A DNA stretch of 52,769 bases from an uncultured Chloroflexota bacterium (GCA_902786265.1 CADACE010000046.1:1-52769), one strand, 5' to 3'. Shown: positions 1 through 8,316, numbered from the stretch's first letter. Numbers and translations: made by a program. Notes: generated by a model not told the origin, from the letters alone.

Positions 1-172
1 ATAATCGGAAATATAATCATTTCCCTATGCGCCCTTTAGGCTGGTTATCTCCTGCTTCTTTTTTACAGAATTTTGTAACTAATCATCGGTAAACCTACAA
101 TTTTAATATGGAAATAAAAGACACCTCCATATTATCCTGTGTATTTATGAATTTTTATGACTTTAATCAAAA

Positions 173-205
173 AAGGGACAGTCACGCAAAGCGAAACTGT
201 CCCTT
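173..205 (-). terminator. Hairpin terminator after the dehydrogenase
   Basis: Ten-base inverted repeat AAGGGACAGT (173-182) and ACTGTCCCTT (196-205) with a 13-base loop, 24 bases past the stop of the minus-strand dehydrogenase. The U-run on the minus strand is short, so termination may be partial. The GGGACAG core recurs in other intergenic hairpins of this window. Positions 1-172 hold no gene that I can support. Confidence 0.6.
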
Positions 206-229
206 ATACTGCCTTGAACAGACTGGATT

Positions 230-1246
230 TTATTTAATTTCCACCAGTTTTCCGGTCTTGAAGGATTCGGTGGCGGCGAAGGCGATGCGGGTGGATGCTG
301 TGCCATCGGTCACTTTGACATCCGGCTGCCGCCCGGTGCGGACACAGTCGACGAATTCCGCGACTTCCGCCAGATAGGCTTCCGCGAAGCGTTCCGGGAA
401 GGCTTCGACACATTCCGTCACCACACCGTGTTCGTTATAGAGCAGCGCGAGGTTCTTCTCCGGGATCGGAGAAATGCGGATGGAGCCCTTGGTCCCGACG
501 ATCTCGGTCTCGATGTGATACCCGTGAGCGGCGGTACGTCCGGTGTGGACGATACCCATGCCGCCCTTCTTGAAGTGGAAGAGGGCACAGCCGGCTTCCG
601 CGTCGCCAAATTCGGCAAACTGCGGGAAACCATAGGAAGAACCGATAGCGTAAACCGTTTCCGGTTCATCATTCAGGAACCAGCGCATCAGGTCGATGTC
701 ATGGATCGCCATATCGATGAACAGACCGCCGGAGGTAGCAGCAAAGCGCAGCGCACCTTCCACGGACTTCACCGGGTCGACACCGACAGCCTTTACCAGG
801 TAAGGTTCACCGATCTCACCGGCCTTGATCTTTTCCATGGCATAAACATAGGAAGGATCGAAGCGGCGCATAAACCCGAGCATGAAGACCAGCTCCGGAT
901 GGGCTGCGACAGCCTTTTCCGCTTCCAGACATTCTTCCACATTCACACCCAGAGGCTTTTCGCAGAAGACATGTTTCCCGGCTGCCAGCGCCTTGGAAAG
1001 CTGCTCACAGTGCACACCGCTGGTGGTCACGATAGCGACGGCGTCAATATCAGCCTTTGCCAGCATCTCATCAAAATCCGTATACAGGTCCGTCACCCCA
1101 AGCTCATTCTTCGCGAAATCCAGTTCCGCGGGAACGATGGAACAGGCAGCGGTCAGACAGGCTCCCGGGATCCGGAAAGCGATGTTCTTCGCGTGAATTT
1201 TACCCAGCCGGCCAAGCCCGGCGATACCGATTTTCAAGTTTTCCAT
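230..1246 (-). CDS. Gfo/Idh/MocA family dehydrogenase (inositol 2-dehydrogenase-like)
   Basis: A 338-residue cytoplasmic NAD(P)-dependent oxidoreductase, probably oxidising a cyclic polyol or sugar. The N-terminal Rossmann fold shows GIAGLGRLGKIHAKN at residues 7-21, and the family lysine lies in CEKPLG near residue 95. The C-terminal substrate domain contains GGLFIDMAIHDIDLMRW, which supplies the Asp and His used in catalysis in the inositol and scyllo-inositol dehydrogenase family. It follows a ribose-type ABC importer on the same strand, which suggests that it acts on the imported compound. A strong hairpin at 1315-1356 separates it from the importer, so expression may be partly independent. 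Inositol is my best guess for the substrate, but other polyols or sugars are possible. The start is ATG with AGGAGAAT just upstream. Confidence 0.85.
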   Translation of the reverse strand: MENLKIGIAGLGRLGKIHAKNIAFRIPGACLTAACSIVPAELDFAKNELGVTDLYTDFDEMLAKADIDAVAIVTTSGVHCEQLSKALAAGKHVFCEKPLGVNVEECLEAEKAVAAHPELVFMLGFMRRFDPSYVYAMEKIKAGEIGEPYLVKAVGVDPVKSVEGALRFAATSGGLFIDMAIHDIDLMRWFLNDEPETVYAIGSSYGFPQFAEFGDAEAGCALFHFKKGGMGIVHTGRTAAHGYHIETEIVGTKGSIRISPIPEKNLALLYNEHGVVTECVEAFPERFAEAYLAEVAEFVDCVRTGRQPDVKVTDGTASTRIAFAATESFKTGKLVEIK

Positions 1247-1262
1247 TGATTCTCCTGTAAGC

Positions 1263-1299
1263 GGGACAACAGGCAGATTTTCACCGTTCCTATTGTCCC
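1263..1299 (-). repeat. GGGACAA/TTGTCCC inverted repeat
   Basis: Seven-base inverted repeat (1263-1269 and 1293-1299) in the leader of the dehydrogenase. It is another member of the GGGACAG-type palindromes seen around the window. Its function is unknown. Confidence 0.45.
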
Positions 1300-1314
1300 A
1301 TTTGGTTTATTCTT

Positions 1315-1356
1315 AAAAAATGGGACAGTATGAGCTATACAACTGTCCCATTTTTT
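1315..1356. terminator. Bidirectional terminator hairpin
   Basis: Perfect 15-base inverted repeat (1315-1329 and 1342-1356) with a 12-base loop. A-run and T-run arms let it terminate in either direction. It ends the permease message on the minus strand. A T-rich stretch of 7-base units (about 1353-1373) overlaps its right arm. Confidence 0.8.
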
Positions 1357-1378
1357 ATTTCTTACTTTTTACTCAGAA

Positions 1379-2353
1379 TTACGCCTTACGTGCGTTCTTG
1401 CGCATATCGATGACCACACCGATGATGACGACGAAACCTTCAACGATCTGCTGCCAGTAGGCATCGATGCCGAGAATGGTCATACCATTGCGGAGCACGG
1501 AGAAGATCAGCGCACCGACCACAGCACCCCAGACGGTACCGATACCGCCGGACTGGGAGGTACCGCCGATGGTGGTGGAGGCGATAGCGGTCAGTTCATA
1601 ACCGGTCGCAGCACCCGGGTGAGCGGACTGGGTACGGCCGACGAACACGACAGCCGCGACACCGGCCAGCAGGCCCATGTAAGCGTTGATGAGGAGGATC
1701 ATCTTCTTGACGTTAATACCGGAAACCTCCGCAGCCTGAATGTTGCCGCCGATAGCGTAAACGCGCTTGCCGAAGCGGGTGTTATTCAGCAGGACCCAGG
1801 TCACCGCGATACAGATCAGGTAGATCAGCACGGGGACCGGCAGGAACCCGAAGACGCGGCCGGAACCGATTGTCTTGAATGCCGGAATCAGTGTGGAAAC
1901 CGGTTTACCGCCGGAATAGAGCAGGGCGAAACCGCGGGCGATGGTCTGCATACCGAGGGTGGCGATGAATGCCGGGATCCCGGTGAAAGCGATGAAGGAA
2001 CCGTTCACAAGCCCTACAACGACACCGACCAAAAGCGCGATCAGGATCGGAACGATCACAGGCATTTCAGGCAAATTCGGGAAAATCTTGCCGGAAGCGG
2101 TTGCCTTTTGCCCGAAACTCGCACAAATCACTGCACAAAGTGCCAGTGTTGAACCGACCGCCAGATCAGTACCTTTCCCGATGATGACCAGCGTCATACC
2201 GAGTGCCAGAATACCGAAAATACAGGCCTGCAGCAAAACATTCATCAGGTTGGCAGGTTTACGGAAGTTCGGGCTGACGATACAAAGCAGCGCGACCATA
2301 ATGACCAAAACCAACACGATACCGTATTTAGATAATATTTCTTTTGCCTTCAT
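1379..2353 (-). CDS. Ribose-type ABC transporter permease (RbsC family)
   Basis: A 324-residue polytopic membrane protein with about eight to ten hydrophobic segments, forming the channel of a sugar ABC importer of the ribose/galactose/inositol class (BPD_transp_2). The family signature ELTAIASTTIGGTSQSGG lies in the C-terminal third, and ALGMTLVIIGKGTDLAVGS near residue 55 is the usual permease motif. The gene starts 14 bases after the ATPase stop, so the two are co-transcribed. The length is typical. The substrate cannot be read from the permease; the adjacent dehydrogenase points to a polyol or sugar. Confidence 0.93.
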   Translation of the reverse strand: MKAKEILSKYGIVLVLVIMVALLCIVSPNFRKPANLMNVLLQACIFGILALGMTLVIIGKGTDLAVGSTLALCAVICASFGQKATASGKIFPNLPEMPVIVPILIALLVGVVVGLVNGSFIAFTGIPAFIATLGMQTIARGFALLYSGGKPVSTLIPAFKTIGSGRVFGFLPVPVLIYLICIAVTWVLLNNTRFGKRVYAIGGNIQAAEVSGINVKKMILLINAYMGLLAGVAAVVFVGRTQSAHPGAATGYELTAIASTTIGGTSQSGGIGTVWGAVVGALIFSVLRNGMTILGIDAYWQQIVEGFVVIIGVVIDMRKNARKA

Positions 2354-2367
2354 ACTTCACCCTCTGT

Positions 2368-3879
2368 CTAAAAATCATCATCTGTACCGGTGGCATAACG
2401 CATCAGGACTTCCTGCGTAACATCCGGTCCATTGTCCAAAATACCCGTGATCTTGCCTTCATGCATGACAACGATACGGTCACTCATCCCGATCACCTCC
2501 GGTAATTCGGAAGAAACCATGATAATGCACTTTCCCTGATCTGCCAGTTCACTCATCAGCTGATAAATTTCAGCTTTCGCGCCGACATCGATACCACGGG
2601 TCGGCTCATCCAGGATCAATACATCCGGTTCCGTCATCAGCCAGCGCGCTAACAGAACTTTCTGCTGGTTACCGCCCGAAAGGTTCATGATCTTCTGTTT
2701 CAGGCTTGGCGTCTTGATTTCGATCGCCTCAACGTATTTCGCACATGCGGCATCGACAGCTTTCTGATCCACCAAACCGAGCTTTGTGAGATATTTGTCG
2801 TAGTTCGGAATGGCGATGTTGGTATCGATGGAAAGCAGCGGGAAGATGCCGGTACCGCGGCGGTCTTCCGTCAGGAAGGAAATCCCCATATTGATGGCTT
2901 CACCCGGATTGTGGATCTCAACCGGTTTCCCGTGCAGGTAGATCTGTCCTTCCGTATGAGGACGTATCCCGAAAATCGTTTCCATGACTTCCGTACGTCC
3001 CGCACCGACCAGACCGGCAAATCCAAGGATCTCGCCTTTCCGAACTTCGAAGGATACATTCTTGAAATATTTATGATGGGAAAGATGCTCAACCTTCAAA
3101 ACGACACCTTCCTTATCGGTATCGATCTTCGGGAACAGGTCATCCATCGGGCGGCCGACCATCATCGCGATAAGCTGTTCGGTCGTGATATCTTTTACCG
3201 CGGCTTCCCCGACGTTGGTACCGTCACGGAAAACGGTAACAGTATCGGCCACTTCAAAGATTTCTTCCAGACGATGGGAAATATAAATGATTGAGCGTCC
3301 TTCATCCTTCAGCCGGCGGATAATCGTGAAAAGCTGCTGTTCTTCGCGTTCCGTCAGAGAGGAAGACGGTTCATCCATAATGATGAGCTTGGCATTGTAA
3401 GAAACCGCTTTGGCAATTTCAACCATCTGCATCTGCGCCACGGTCAGGTTGACCATCAGTGTCTTCGGATCAACATCCAGGTCGATCTGTTTCAGGACCT
3501 GCTTGCTGTCCTCATACATTTTCTTGTGATCCACCAGACCGAATTTTCCGATCGGTTCCCGTCCCAGCCAGATATTTTCCATGATCGGGCGGTATTCAAC
3601 CGGGGATAATTCCTGATGGATCATTGAGATCCCCATGTTCAGCGCATCAGAGGTGTTATATTTGGAAATTGATTTACCATCAAAGATGATCTCACCGGAA
3701 GTAACCGGCTGGATCCCGATGAGGCACTTCATCAATGTGGATTTACCCGCGCCGTTTTCACCGCACAGCGCATGGACTTCTCCACGTTTGACATTCAGAT
3801 TGACACCCTTTAATGCCCTGACACCGGGGAATGTCTTTTCGACATTTACCATTCGCAGTAAATAATCATCATTTGCCAT
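2368..3879 (-). CDS. Ribose-type ABC transporter ATP-binding protein (RbsA/MglA family)
   Basis: A 503-residue duplicated ATPase that powers the importer, with two ABC domains in one chain. The first half has a full Walker A, GENGAGKST, near residue 40, but a degenerate signature (LTVAQMQ). The second half has a degenerate Walker A (GLVGAGRTE), a good signature LSGGNQQK and Walker B VLILDEPTRGID. This asymmetric pattern is normal for RbsA and MglA proteins. It sits between the binding-protein and permease genes. A long intercistronic hairpin at 3903-3952 separates it from the upstream binding protein and probably lowers its expression. Confidence 0.95.
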   Translation of the reverse strand: MANDDYLLRMVNVEKTFPGVRALKGVNLNVKRGEVHALCGENGAGKSTLMKCLIGIQPVTSGEIIFDGKSISKYNTSDALNMGISMIHQELSPVEYRPIMENIWLGREPIGKFGLVDHKKMYEDSKQVLKQIDLDVDPKTLMVNLTVAQMQMVEIAKAVSYNAKLIIMDEPSSSLTEREEQQLFTIIRRLKDEGRSIIYISHRLEEIFEVADTVTVFRDGTNVGEAAVKDITTEQLIAMMVGRPMDDLFPKIDTDKEGVVLKVEHLSHHKYFKNVSFEVRKGEILGFAGLVGAGRTEVMETIFGIRPHTEGQIYLHGKPVEIHNPGEAINMGISFLTEDRRGTGIFPLLSIDTNIAIPNYDKYLTKLGLVDQKAVDAACAKYVEAIEIKTPSLKQKIMNLSGGNQQKVLLARWLMTEPDVLILDEPTRGIDVGAKAEIYQLMSELADQGKCIIMVSSELPEVIGMSDRIVVMHEGKITGILDNGPDVTQEVLMRYATGTDDDF

Positions 3880-3902
3880 TTACCCTCCAAGTGTCGGTGA
3901 TT

Positions 3903-3952
3903 ATCAATCAAAAGATTTTTGCCATGAACGCAGCAAAAATCTTCTGATTGAT
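3903..3952 (-). promoter_or_regulatory. Intercistronic hairpin between binding protein and ATPase
   Basis: Inverted repeat of 20 positions with one mismatch (3903-3922 and 3933-3952) and a 10-base loop, between the binding-protein stop and the ATPase start. No U-run follows it on the minus strand, so it looks like an mRNA-stabilising or attenuating element. Such elements are common behind binding-protein genes, which need more product than the membrane subunits. Confidence 0.7.
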
Positions 3953-4003
3953 CTGATAAAGAAAGGGGGAGGGCAAATCCCTCCCCTCTCAACAAATCAA
4001 GAT

Positions 4004-4954
4004 TTATTTGATGAAATCGGCAACGTTTTCAGCAGAAACCGGAATGAACGGAATCACTGTCCACTTTTCAACTTCTTCACCCTTCAGGACGGAAACGGCT
4101 GTCTTGACAGCGCCTTCACCCTGACCCTGGCCATCCTGCTTCGCGGAAAAGTCGAGGCGGCCTTCGTTGATGGCAACGATAGCGTCATCGATGAGGTCAA
4201 CACCGGCGACGAGGACCTTGTCCTTCATACCGGCGGTTTCGAGAGCTTCAACAGCACCCAGAGCCATTTCGTCGTTGTTGGCCATGACTGCGCAGAGTTC
4301 ATCACCATAGGCAGTGATCCAGTTTTCGATGATGGTCACGGCCTGGTCACGCTGCCAGTTACCGGTCTGTTCAGCCAGGAATTTGTAGCCTTCGTACTTG
4401 TCGAAGATTTCCTTGTTACCACCGGTGCGGCCCGGGGTAGCGGTGTTGGACAGCTGGCCCATCAGGACAACATAACCGCACTGGGCATCTTCGCCGAGTT
4501 TGTTAACAACGTATTCAGCCTGGAAGTTACCGGCATCAACTTCGTTGGAACCGACATAGTAAACGCCATCCGGGATCGGGAGTTCTTCAGCGGTTTCGGA
4601 ATCGATGAAGGGGTTGCGGTTGACGAAAACCAACGGAATACCGGCTTCGGCAGCCTTGTCGATGATCGGATCAACACCCTGCGGGTTGACAGGGATAACG
4701 ATGAGGGCGTCAACGCCGTCAGCGATGAAGTTTTCGATATCGCTCATCTGCTTCATTTCGTCATCGCGGCCATCAGCCAGAACCAGGTTCACACCATTTT
4801 CCTTTGCATAAGCATCGGCATAGGACATGATGTAGGTCTGGAACGTGTCATTGTAGTTATTGCACGCATAACCGATCTTGTAATCCTGAGCGCCGGCAAC
4901 AGCAGCAAATGCCAGAGAAAGGATGACAACCAACAAAACAATACTCTTCTTCAT
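4004..4954 (-). CDS. Sugar ABC transporter substrate-binding protein (RbsB-like)
   Basis: A 316-residue exported binding protein of the Peripla_BP_4 family that delivers a sugar or polyol to the downstream ATPase and permease. I chose the ATG at 4954 because AAGGAG lies a few bases upstream and the protein then opens with a Sec signal (MKKSIVLLVVILSLAFAAVAGA). The open frame extends to 5221 but runs through the promoter. The mature part begins DYKIGYACNNYNDTF, and the hinge-region motifs ALIVIPVNPQG and VLVAGVDLIDDAI are typical. There is no lipobox cysteine at the cleavage site, which is unusual for a monoderm host. A LacI-type operator lies in its 5' leader. Confidence 0.93.
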   Translation of the reverse strand: MKKSIVLLVVILSLAFAAVAGAQDYKIGYACNNYNDTFQTYIMSYADAYAKENGVNLVLADGRDDEMKQMSDIENFIADGVDALIVIPVNPQGVDPIIDKAAEAGIPLVFVNRNPFIDSETAEELPIPDGVYYVGSNEVDAGNFQAEYVVNKLGEDAQCGYVVLMGQLSNTATPGRTGGNKEIFDKYEGYKFLAEQTGNWQRDQAVTIIENWITAYGDELCAVMANNDEMALGAVEALETAGMKDKVLVAGVDLIDDAIVAINEGRLDFSAKQDGQGQGEGAVKTAVSVLKGEEVEKWTVIPFIPVSAENVADFIK

Positions 4955-4981
4955 TTTTTTCTCCTTTTGAAGTTTTTTACC

Positions 4982-4999
4982 ACCGTAAACGTTTACGGT
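4982..4999. promoter_or_regulatory. LacI-family operator (perfect 18-bp palindrome)
   Basis: ACCGTAAACGTTTACGGT is a perfect palindrome with the central CG typical of LacI/RbsR/CcpA-type operators. It lies about 17 bases downstream of the predicted -10 of the binding-protein gene, where a bound repressor would block elongation or initiation. No LacI-family gene is in the window. Confidence 0.75.
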
Positions 5000-5015
5000 T
5001 TGCAGAATTAAAGCT

Positions 5016-5044
5016 ATTATAACAAAACAGACTGATATTATTAA
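5016..5044 (-). promoter_or_regulatory. Promoter of the ribose-type transporter operon
   Basis: On the minus strand a consensus -10 TATAAT (5016-5021) is preceded by a 17-base spacer and a weak -35 TTAATA (5039-5044). The region from here to 5220 is AT-rich and shows no coding signal that I trust. Confidence 0.65.
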
Positions 5045-5223
5045 TATGATATTTGTAAGTTTTTTTTCATGACAAATTATTATAATAATATGACAATTAA
5101 TACATTCGGGAACCGATGAGATAACAGCTAATACAATACAAAAACCAATTGAAAGCAGAGGCTCGGCAAAAGGATCATCGCCCCGCATACTGAGCCGCTC
5201 ATCCGCAATTATCCGTGACATTT

Positions 5224-5274
5224 AACAGATTTTGTCACAATTATCGCTACAACAGATTTTGTCACAATTATCGC
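5224..5274. repeat. Tandem direct repeat, 24-base copies with 27-base period
   Basis: Two identical 24-base copies (5224-5247 and 5251-5274), each beginning AACAGATTTTGTCAC, separated by three bases. They lie directly upstream of the presumed pyrF promoter. They could be paired protein-binding sites or a simple duplication. Confidence 0.8.
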
Positions 5275-5305
5275 CAAGCTTTCTGTTTTCAGTTAAAATA
5301 AGCTT

Positions 5306-5398
5306 TGAAATCTTTAAGCGCGATACAGAGAGATCGTCAAGATTGCAGAAAATGTTTGCAAAAGCAGACGGTCTCCAACCATGGGACCGTCTTTTTTT
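5306..5398 (+). promoter_or_regulatory. pyr attenuator with PyrR-like binding loop
   Basis: Leader upstream of pyrF with three mutually exclusive elements. (1) Hairpin 5320-5337 presents GATACAGAGAGATC (5322-5335), whose CAGAGA hexaloop fits the CNGNGA core of PyrR-binding loops. (2) Antiterminator: 5331-5338 can pair with 5367-5374 (eight pairs, one G-U), using the 3' arm of the loop hairpin and the 5' arm of the terminator. (3) Intrinsic terminator: AGACGGTC (5366-5373) with GACCGTCT (5385-5392), then a seven-T run. A possible -10 TAAAAT is at 5294-5299. By analogy with Bacillus pyr operons, UMP-bound PyrR would favour termination. The upper stem has an A-G pair where the consensus has C-G. 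Confidence 0.7.
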
Positions 5399-5460
5399 AT
5401 CGCTGAAAGCAGACAAACCATCTCTCCGCGTCGGGTAACAACTTTTATACAGGAGTTTTT

Positions 5461-6159
5461 ATGAAAGACGTTATTATTGCATGCGACTTCAAGGACAAGA
5501 AGACCACCCTTGATTTCCTGGATCAGTTCACCGACCGCAAACCGTTTGTAAAAATCGGCATGGAACTTTTCTATTTTGAAGGACCTTCCATTGTCCGCGA
5601 AATCAAAGCACGCGGGCACAAAATTTTCCTCGACCTCAAACTTCACGACATCCCGAACACCGTCATGTCCGCCATGAAGAGCCTCTGCGCGCTGGATCCG
5701 GACATCATCGATGTGCATGCTGCCGGAACCATCGCCATGATGAAAGGCGCCATGGAAGGTGCCGTGCGTTCCGATGGCAGCAAACCGCTTGTCGTCGCCA
5801 TCACCCAGCTGACCTCCACGACCACCGAAGCGCTGCATAACGAGTTGCTCATCAACGCTTCCATGGAAGAAACCGTCATCCAGTACGCGAAAAACGTGCA
5901 GGCAGCGGGACTCAGCGGCATCGTCTGCAGTCCGCTGGAAGCTGCCGCGGTCAAGAAGAACACTTCACCTGATTTCATCACTATTACCCCGGGTATCCGC
6001 CCCGCGGACGCGAAGAAGGATGACCAGGCCCGCTTCACCACACCGGCACAGGCAGCGAAGAACGGATCCGACTACATCGTCGTCGGACGTCCGATCACCC
6101 GGGCAGAAAACCCGGTGGAAGCATACATCAAGATCTACAACGAATTTATGGGGCTGTAA
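5461..6159 (+). CDS. pyrF: Orotidine 5'-phosphate decarboxylase
   Basis: A 232-residue cytoplasmic enzyme that decarboxylates OMP to UMP, the last step of de novo pyrimidine synthesis. The active-site block LDLKLHDIPNTV (about residues 59-70) carries the Asp-Lys-x-x-Asp array of the family, and the phosphate-binding VVGRPITRAENP is near the C-terminus. The length fits the 230-245 residue bacterial class. The start ATG has CAGGAG upstream. It is separated from pyrE by only two bases after the stop, and the attenuator at 5306-5398 should control both. No other pyr genes are in the window. Confidence 0.97.
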   Translation: MKDVIIACDFKDKKTTLDFLDQFTDRKPFVKIGMELFYFEGPSIVREIKARGHKIFLDLKLHDIPNTVMSAMKSLCALDPDIIDVHAAGTIAMMKGAMEGAVRSDGSKPLVVAITQLTSTTTEALHNELLINASMEETVIQYAKNVQAAGLSGIVCSPLEAAAVKKNTSPDFITITPGIRPADAKKDDQARFTTPAQAAKNGSDYIVVGRPITRAENPVEAYIKIYNEFMGL

Positions 6160-6161
6160 TT

Positions 6162-6794
6162 ATGGAACACAAAATCGCAAAACACCTTTTGGAAATCGAA
6201 GCCGTTTTTCTCCGCCCGAATGATCCTTTCACCTGGGCAAGCGGCATTAAAAGCCCGATCTACTGCGACAACCGCCTGATCCTCTCATATCCCGAAGTGC
6301 GCAAAGTCGTTGAAAACGCACTGGCGGAAAATGTCAAAAAGTATTATCCGGAATGTCAGGCTGTCTTCGGCACCTCCACCGCCGGGATCGCCCACGCGGC
6401 TTATGTTTCCGACATATTGAACATGCCCATGGGTTACGTCCGCGGCAAGGCCAAGGATCACGGCCGCGCCAACACCATTGAAGGACGTCTGGAACCGGGC
6501 TGGAAAGTCGTCGTCATTGAAGACCTGATCTCCACCGGCGGCAGTGTGATCGATGTTGTGGAAAACCTCCGCGAAGCCGGGGCTGAAGTGCTGGGCATCG
6601 CCTCCATCTTCACCTACGGACTGCAGAAGGGGATCGAACGGCTGGCAGCCGCTAATGTCGTCAATCACTCGCTCTCCAACTTCGACGCGCTGACCGAAAC
6701 AGCCCTTGAAATGAATATCATCCGGGCTGACGACGTAGAAAAACTCCGCGCCTTCCGTGCCAACCCGTCCGACGAAAGCTGGATCACGAAATAA
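6162..6794 (+). CDS. pyrE: Orotate phosphoribosyltransferase
   Basis: A 210-residue cytoplasmic enzyme that joins orotate to PRPP to give OMP, which PyrF then converts to UMP. The PRPP-binding motif VVVIEDLISTGGS (about residues 117-129) is intact, and YVRGKAKDHGRANTIEG provides the flexible catalytic loop lysines. It is immediately downstream of pyrF and translationally close, so the last two pathway steps are made together. The stop codon is the first three bases of a run of 7-base repeats at 6792-6826. Confidence 0.97.
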   Translation: MEHKIAKHLLEIEAVFLRPNDPFTWASGIKSPIYCDNRLILSYPEVRKVVENALAENVKKYYPECQAVFGTSTAGIAHAAYVSDILNMPMGYVRGKAKDHGRANTIEGRLEPGWKVVVIEDLISTGGSVIDVVENLREAGAEVLGIASIFTYGLQKGIERLAAANVVNHSLSNFDALTETALEMNIIRADDVEKLRAFRANPSDESWITK

Positions 6795-6826
6795 ATAAGA
6801 AATAAGAAGTAAGAAATAAGAAATAT
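6792..6826. repeat. Heptad repeat run (GAAATAA type)
   Basis: Five consecutive 7-base units of the form GAARTAA starting at the pyrE stop codon. It belongs to the dispersed class of heptad runs found in several intergenic regions of this window. Confidence 0.8.
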
Positions 6827-6828
6827 AA

Positions 6829-6885
6829 AAAACGGGGACGGTTATCCCGAGGCGCCCGCGCCGAGGGGAACTGTCCTCTCGTTTT
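6829..6885 (+). terminator. GGGACAG-type hairpin after pyrE
   Basis: Imperfect inverted repeat: ACGGGGACGG on the left and GAACTGTCCTCTCGT on the right, around a GC-rich centre, followed by TTTT. It is a likely terminator for pyrFE and a diverged copy of the GGGACAG palindrome family. A further pair of GGGACAG-like segments lies at 7024-7053. Confidence 0.5.
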
Positions 6886-7086
6886 CTCTGGAAAGTCGCT
6901 TTTCCTGACAACAAGGAACGATATTTCCACCCCGAATCTGATCACGCTCCCGGCAGCAGATTTTGAACAGCTCTTGTTTTGTTATATCCATGATACAATA
7001 TATCTATTCAGATATTGACTTCAGTGGACAGTCCCATAAAGAGACAGTTCCCATTTGGATAATAGCTGCTTTTCAGGAGAATGACA

Positions 7087-8004
7087 ATGATCAATTATGA
7101 AAAACTATTGGGAAAACTTCATGACCGGGGTTTGTCGAAAACAGATCTTGTCACAGGAGCCGGATTGTCATCTGCCACAGCGGCTAAAATCGCAAAAGGT
7201 GAAAAAGTCTCAAAAAAGACTCTCCAAAAGATTTCTGATTACCTCGAATGTGACCCTGAAACACTTTATTCACCCGATCAGAATAACAAAATCTTAACCA
7301 TACTTCGTGAGGAAAAAGAATCAAAAATTTCAGGTGGGCTATATCATGAACTTCAGATACGCATGACGTATAATTCCAATCATATTGAAGGCAGCAGGCT
7401 TTCTGAAGAACAAACCCGTTCCATTTTTGAGACAAACACGATCGATGCCGGCGAAGACATTCCGGTGGATGATATTCTTGAAACGATCCACCATTTCCGT
7501 GCTATTGATTATGTGATTGACAACGCGGAAAAAGAACTCAGCGAAGACATCATAAAGCATCTGCATTACATCCTGGAGCATGATACCGGTAAGTCAAATC
7601 TCAGCTGGTTTGCAGTCGGTGATTATAAAAAACGCGCGAATACCGTTGGCGGAAGCGAAACCGCGAAACTCGGCGAAGTTCACGGACGATTGAAAGCTTT
7701 ATTGACCGGATATAACCGCAAAGAAAGCGTCAATATCGATGACATAATCGCTTTCCATGCGGAATTCGAGTTTATTCATCCGTTTCAGGACGGGAACGGG
7801 CGCGTCGGAAGGCTTATCATGCTGAAAGAATGTTTGAGACATAACATAATTTCCTTTTTCATTGAGGACTCAAAAAAATCTTATTATTACCGGGGACTTT
7901 CCAAATGGCCTGATGAAAAAGGATGGCTGACCGATACCTGCCTGGACGGCCAGGATACATTCAAACGTCTGTTGGACTCACTGGATATACCATATAACGA
8001 ATAA
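7087..8004 (+). CDS. Fic family protein with N-terminal HTH domain
   Basis: A 305-residue protein, probably an AMPylase (adenylyltransferase) of the Fic family. Residues 1-60 form an XRE-type helix-turn-helix (LVTGAGLSSATAAKIAKGEKVS). An inhibitory helix motif, SNHIEG with Glu101, precedes the Fic core, as in class II Fic proteins that are held inactive. The catalytic motif HPFQDGNGRVGR begins at His231 and is complete. I chose the ATG at 7087, not 7081, because AGGAG at 7075-7079 is then seven bases away. The target is unknown. The HTH could bind its own promoter or a partner. It stands alone between terminators. Confidence 0.92.
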   Translation: MINYEKLLGKLHDRGLSKTDLVTGAGLSSATAAKIAKGEKVSKKTLQKISDYLECDPETLYSPDQNNKILTILREEKESKISGGLYHELQIRMTYNSNHIEGSRLSEEQTRSIFETNTIDAGEDIPVDDILETIHHFRAIDYVIDNAEKELSEDIIKHLHYILEHDTGKSNLSWFAVGDYKKRANTVGGSETAKLGEVHGRLKALLTGYNRKESVNIDDIIAFHAEFEFIHPFQDGNGRVGRLIMLKECLRHNIISFFIEDSKKSYYYRGLSKWPDEKGWLTDTCLDGQDTFKRLLDSLDIPYNE

Positions 8005-8316
8005 TCCGTCAGCAAAATGCCAACGGGCCATACCTCTGAATTTCGCGAAATTTCCGGGAAACCTGCCCTTCGGACATCTGCGCTCCGGATTCGCAGGTAT
8101 GGGAAAGTCTACCGGCTCCTTCATATAAAAATTTTGAAATAAGAAATTAGACGATAAGCCGGAACCTGCGGAAATTTATTCGCAGATTCCGGCTCTTTTT
8201 GTTTATACTGAATATATTGCAGTTTGTTCGGGCCGGTTTCATGAAATCATAAGCACCGGTCCCGATATACTCATTTGGAAGAGATCAAAAATATCTTAAT
8301 TCCGATTTCTTATTTT
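8005..8316. other. Intergenic region, 312 bases
   Basis: No gene seen. It holds a terminator (8157-8200) and two oppositely oriented heptad runs: GAAATAAG-type at about 8134-8150 and its inverse at about 8304-8324, just past the pheA stop. Confidence 0.6.
8157..8200 (+). terminator. Intrinsic terminator
   Basis: AGCCGGAACCTGCG (8157-8170) pairs with CGCAGATTCCGGCT (8181-8194) with a single C-A mismatch and a 10-base loop. CTTTTT follows. It terminates transcription from the Fic gene and could also stop minus-strand reading from pheA. Confidence 0.85.

Noticed and set aside
4955..5221. N-terminal extension of the sugar-binding protein to 405 residues
   Set aside because: It runs through the operator and promoter; a signal peptide and AAGGAG support the start at 4954.
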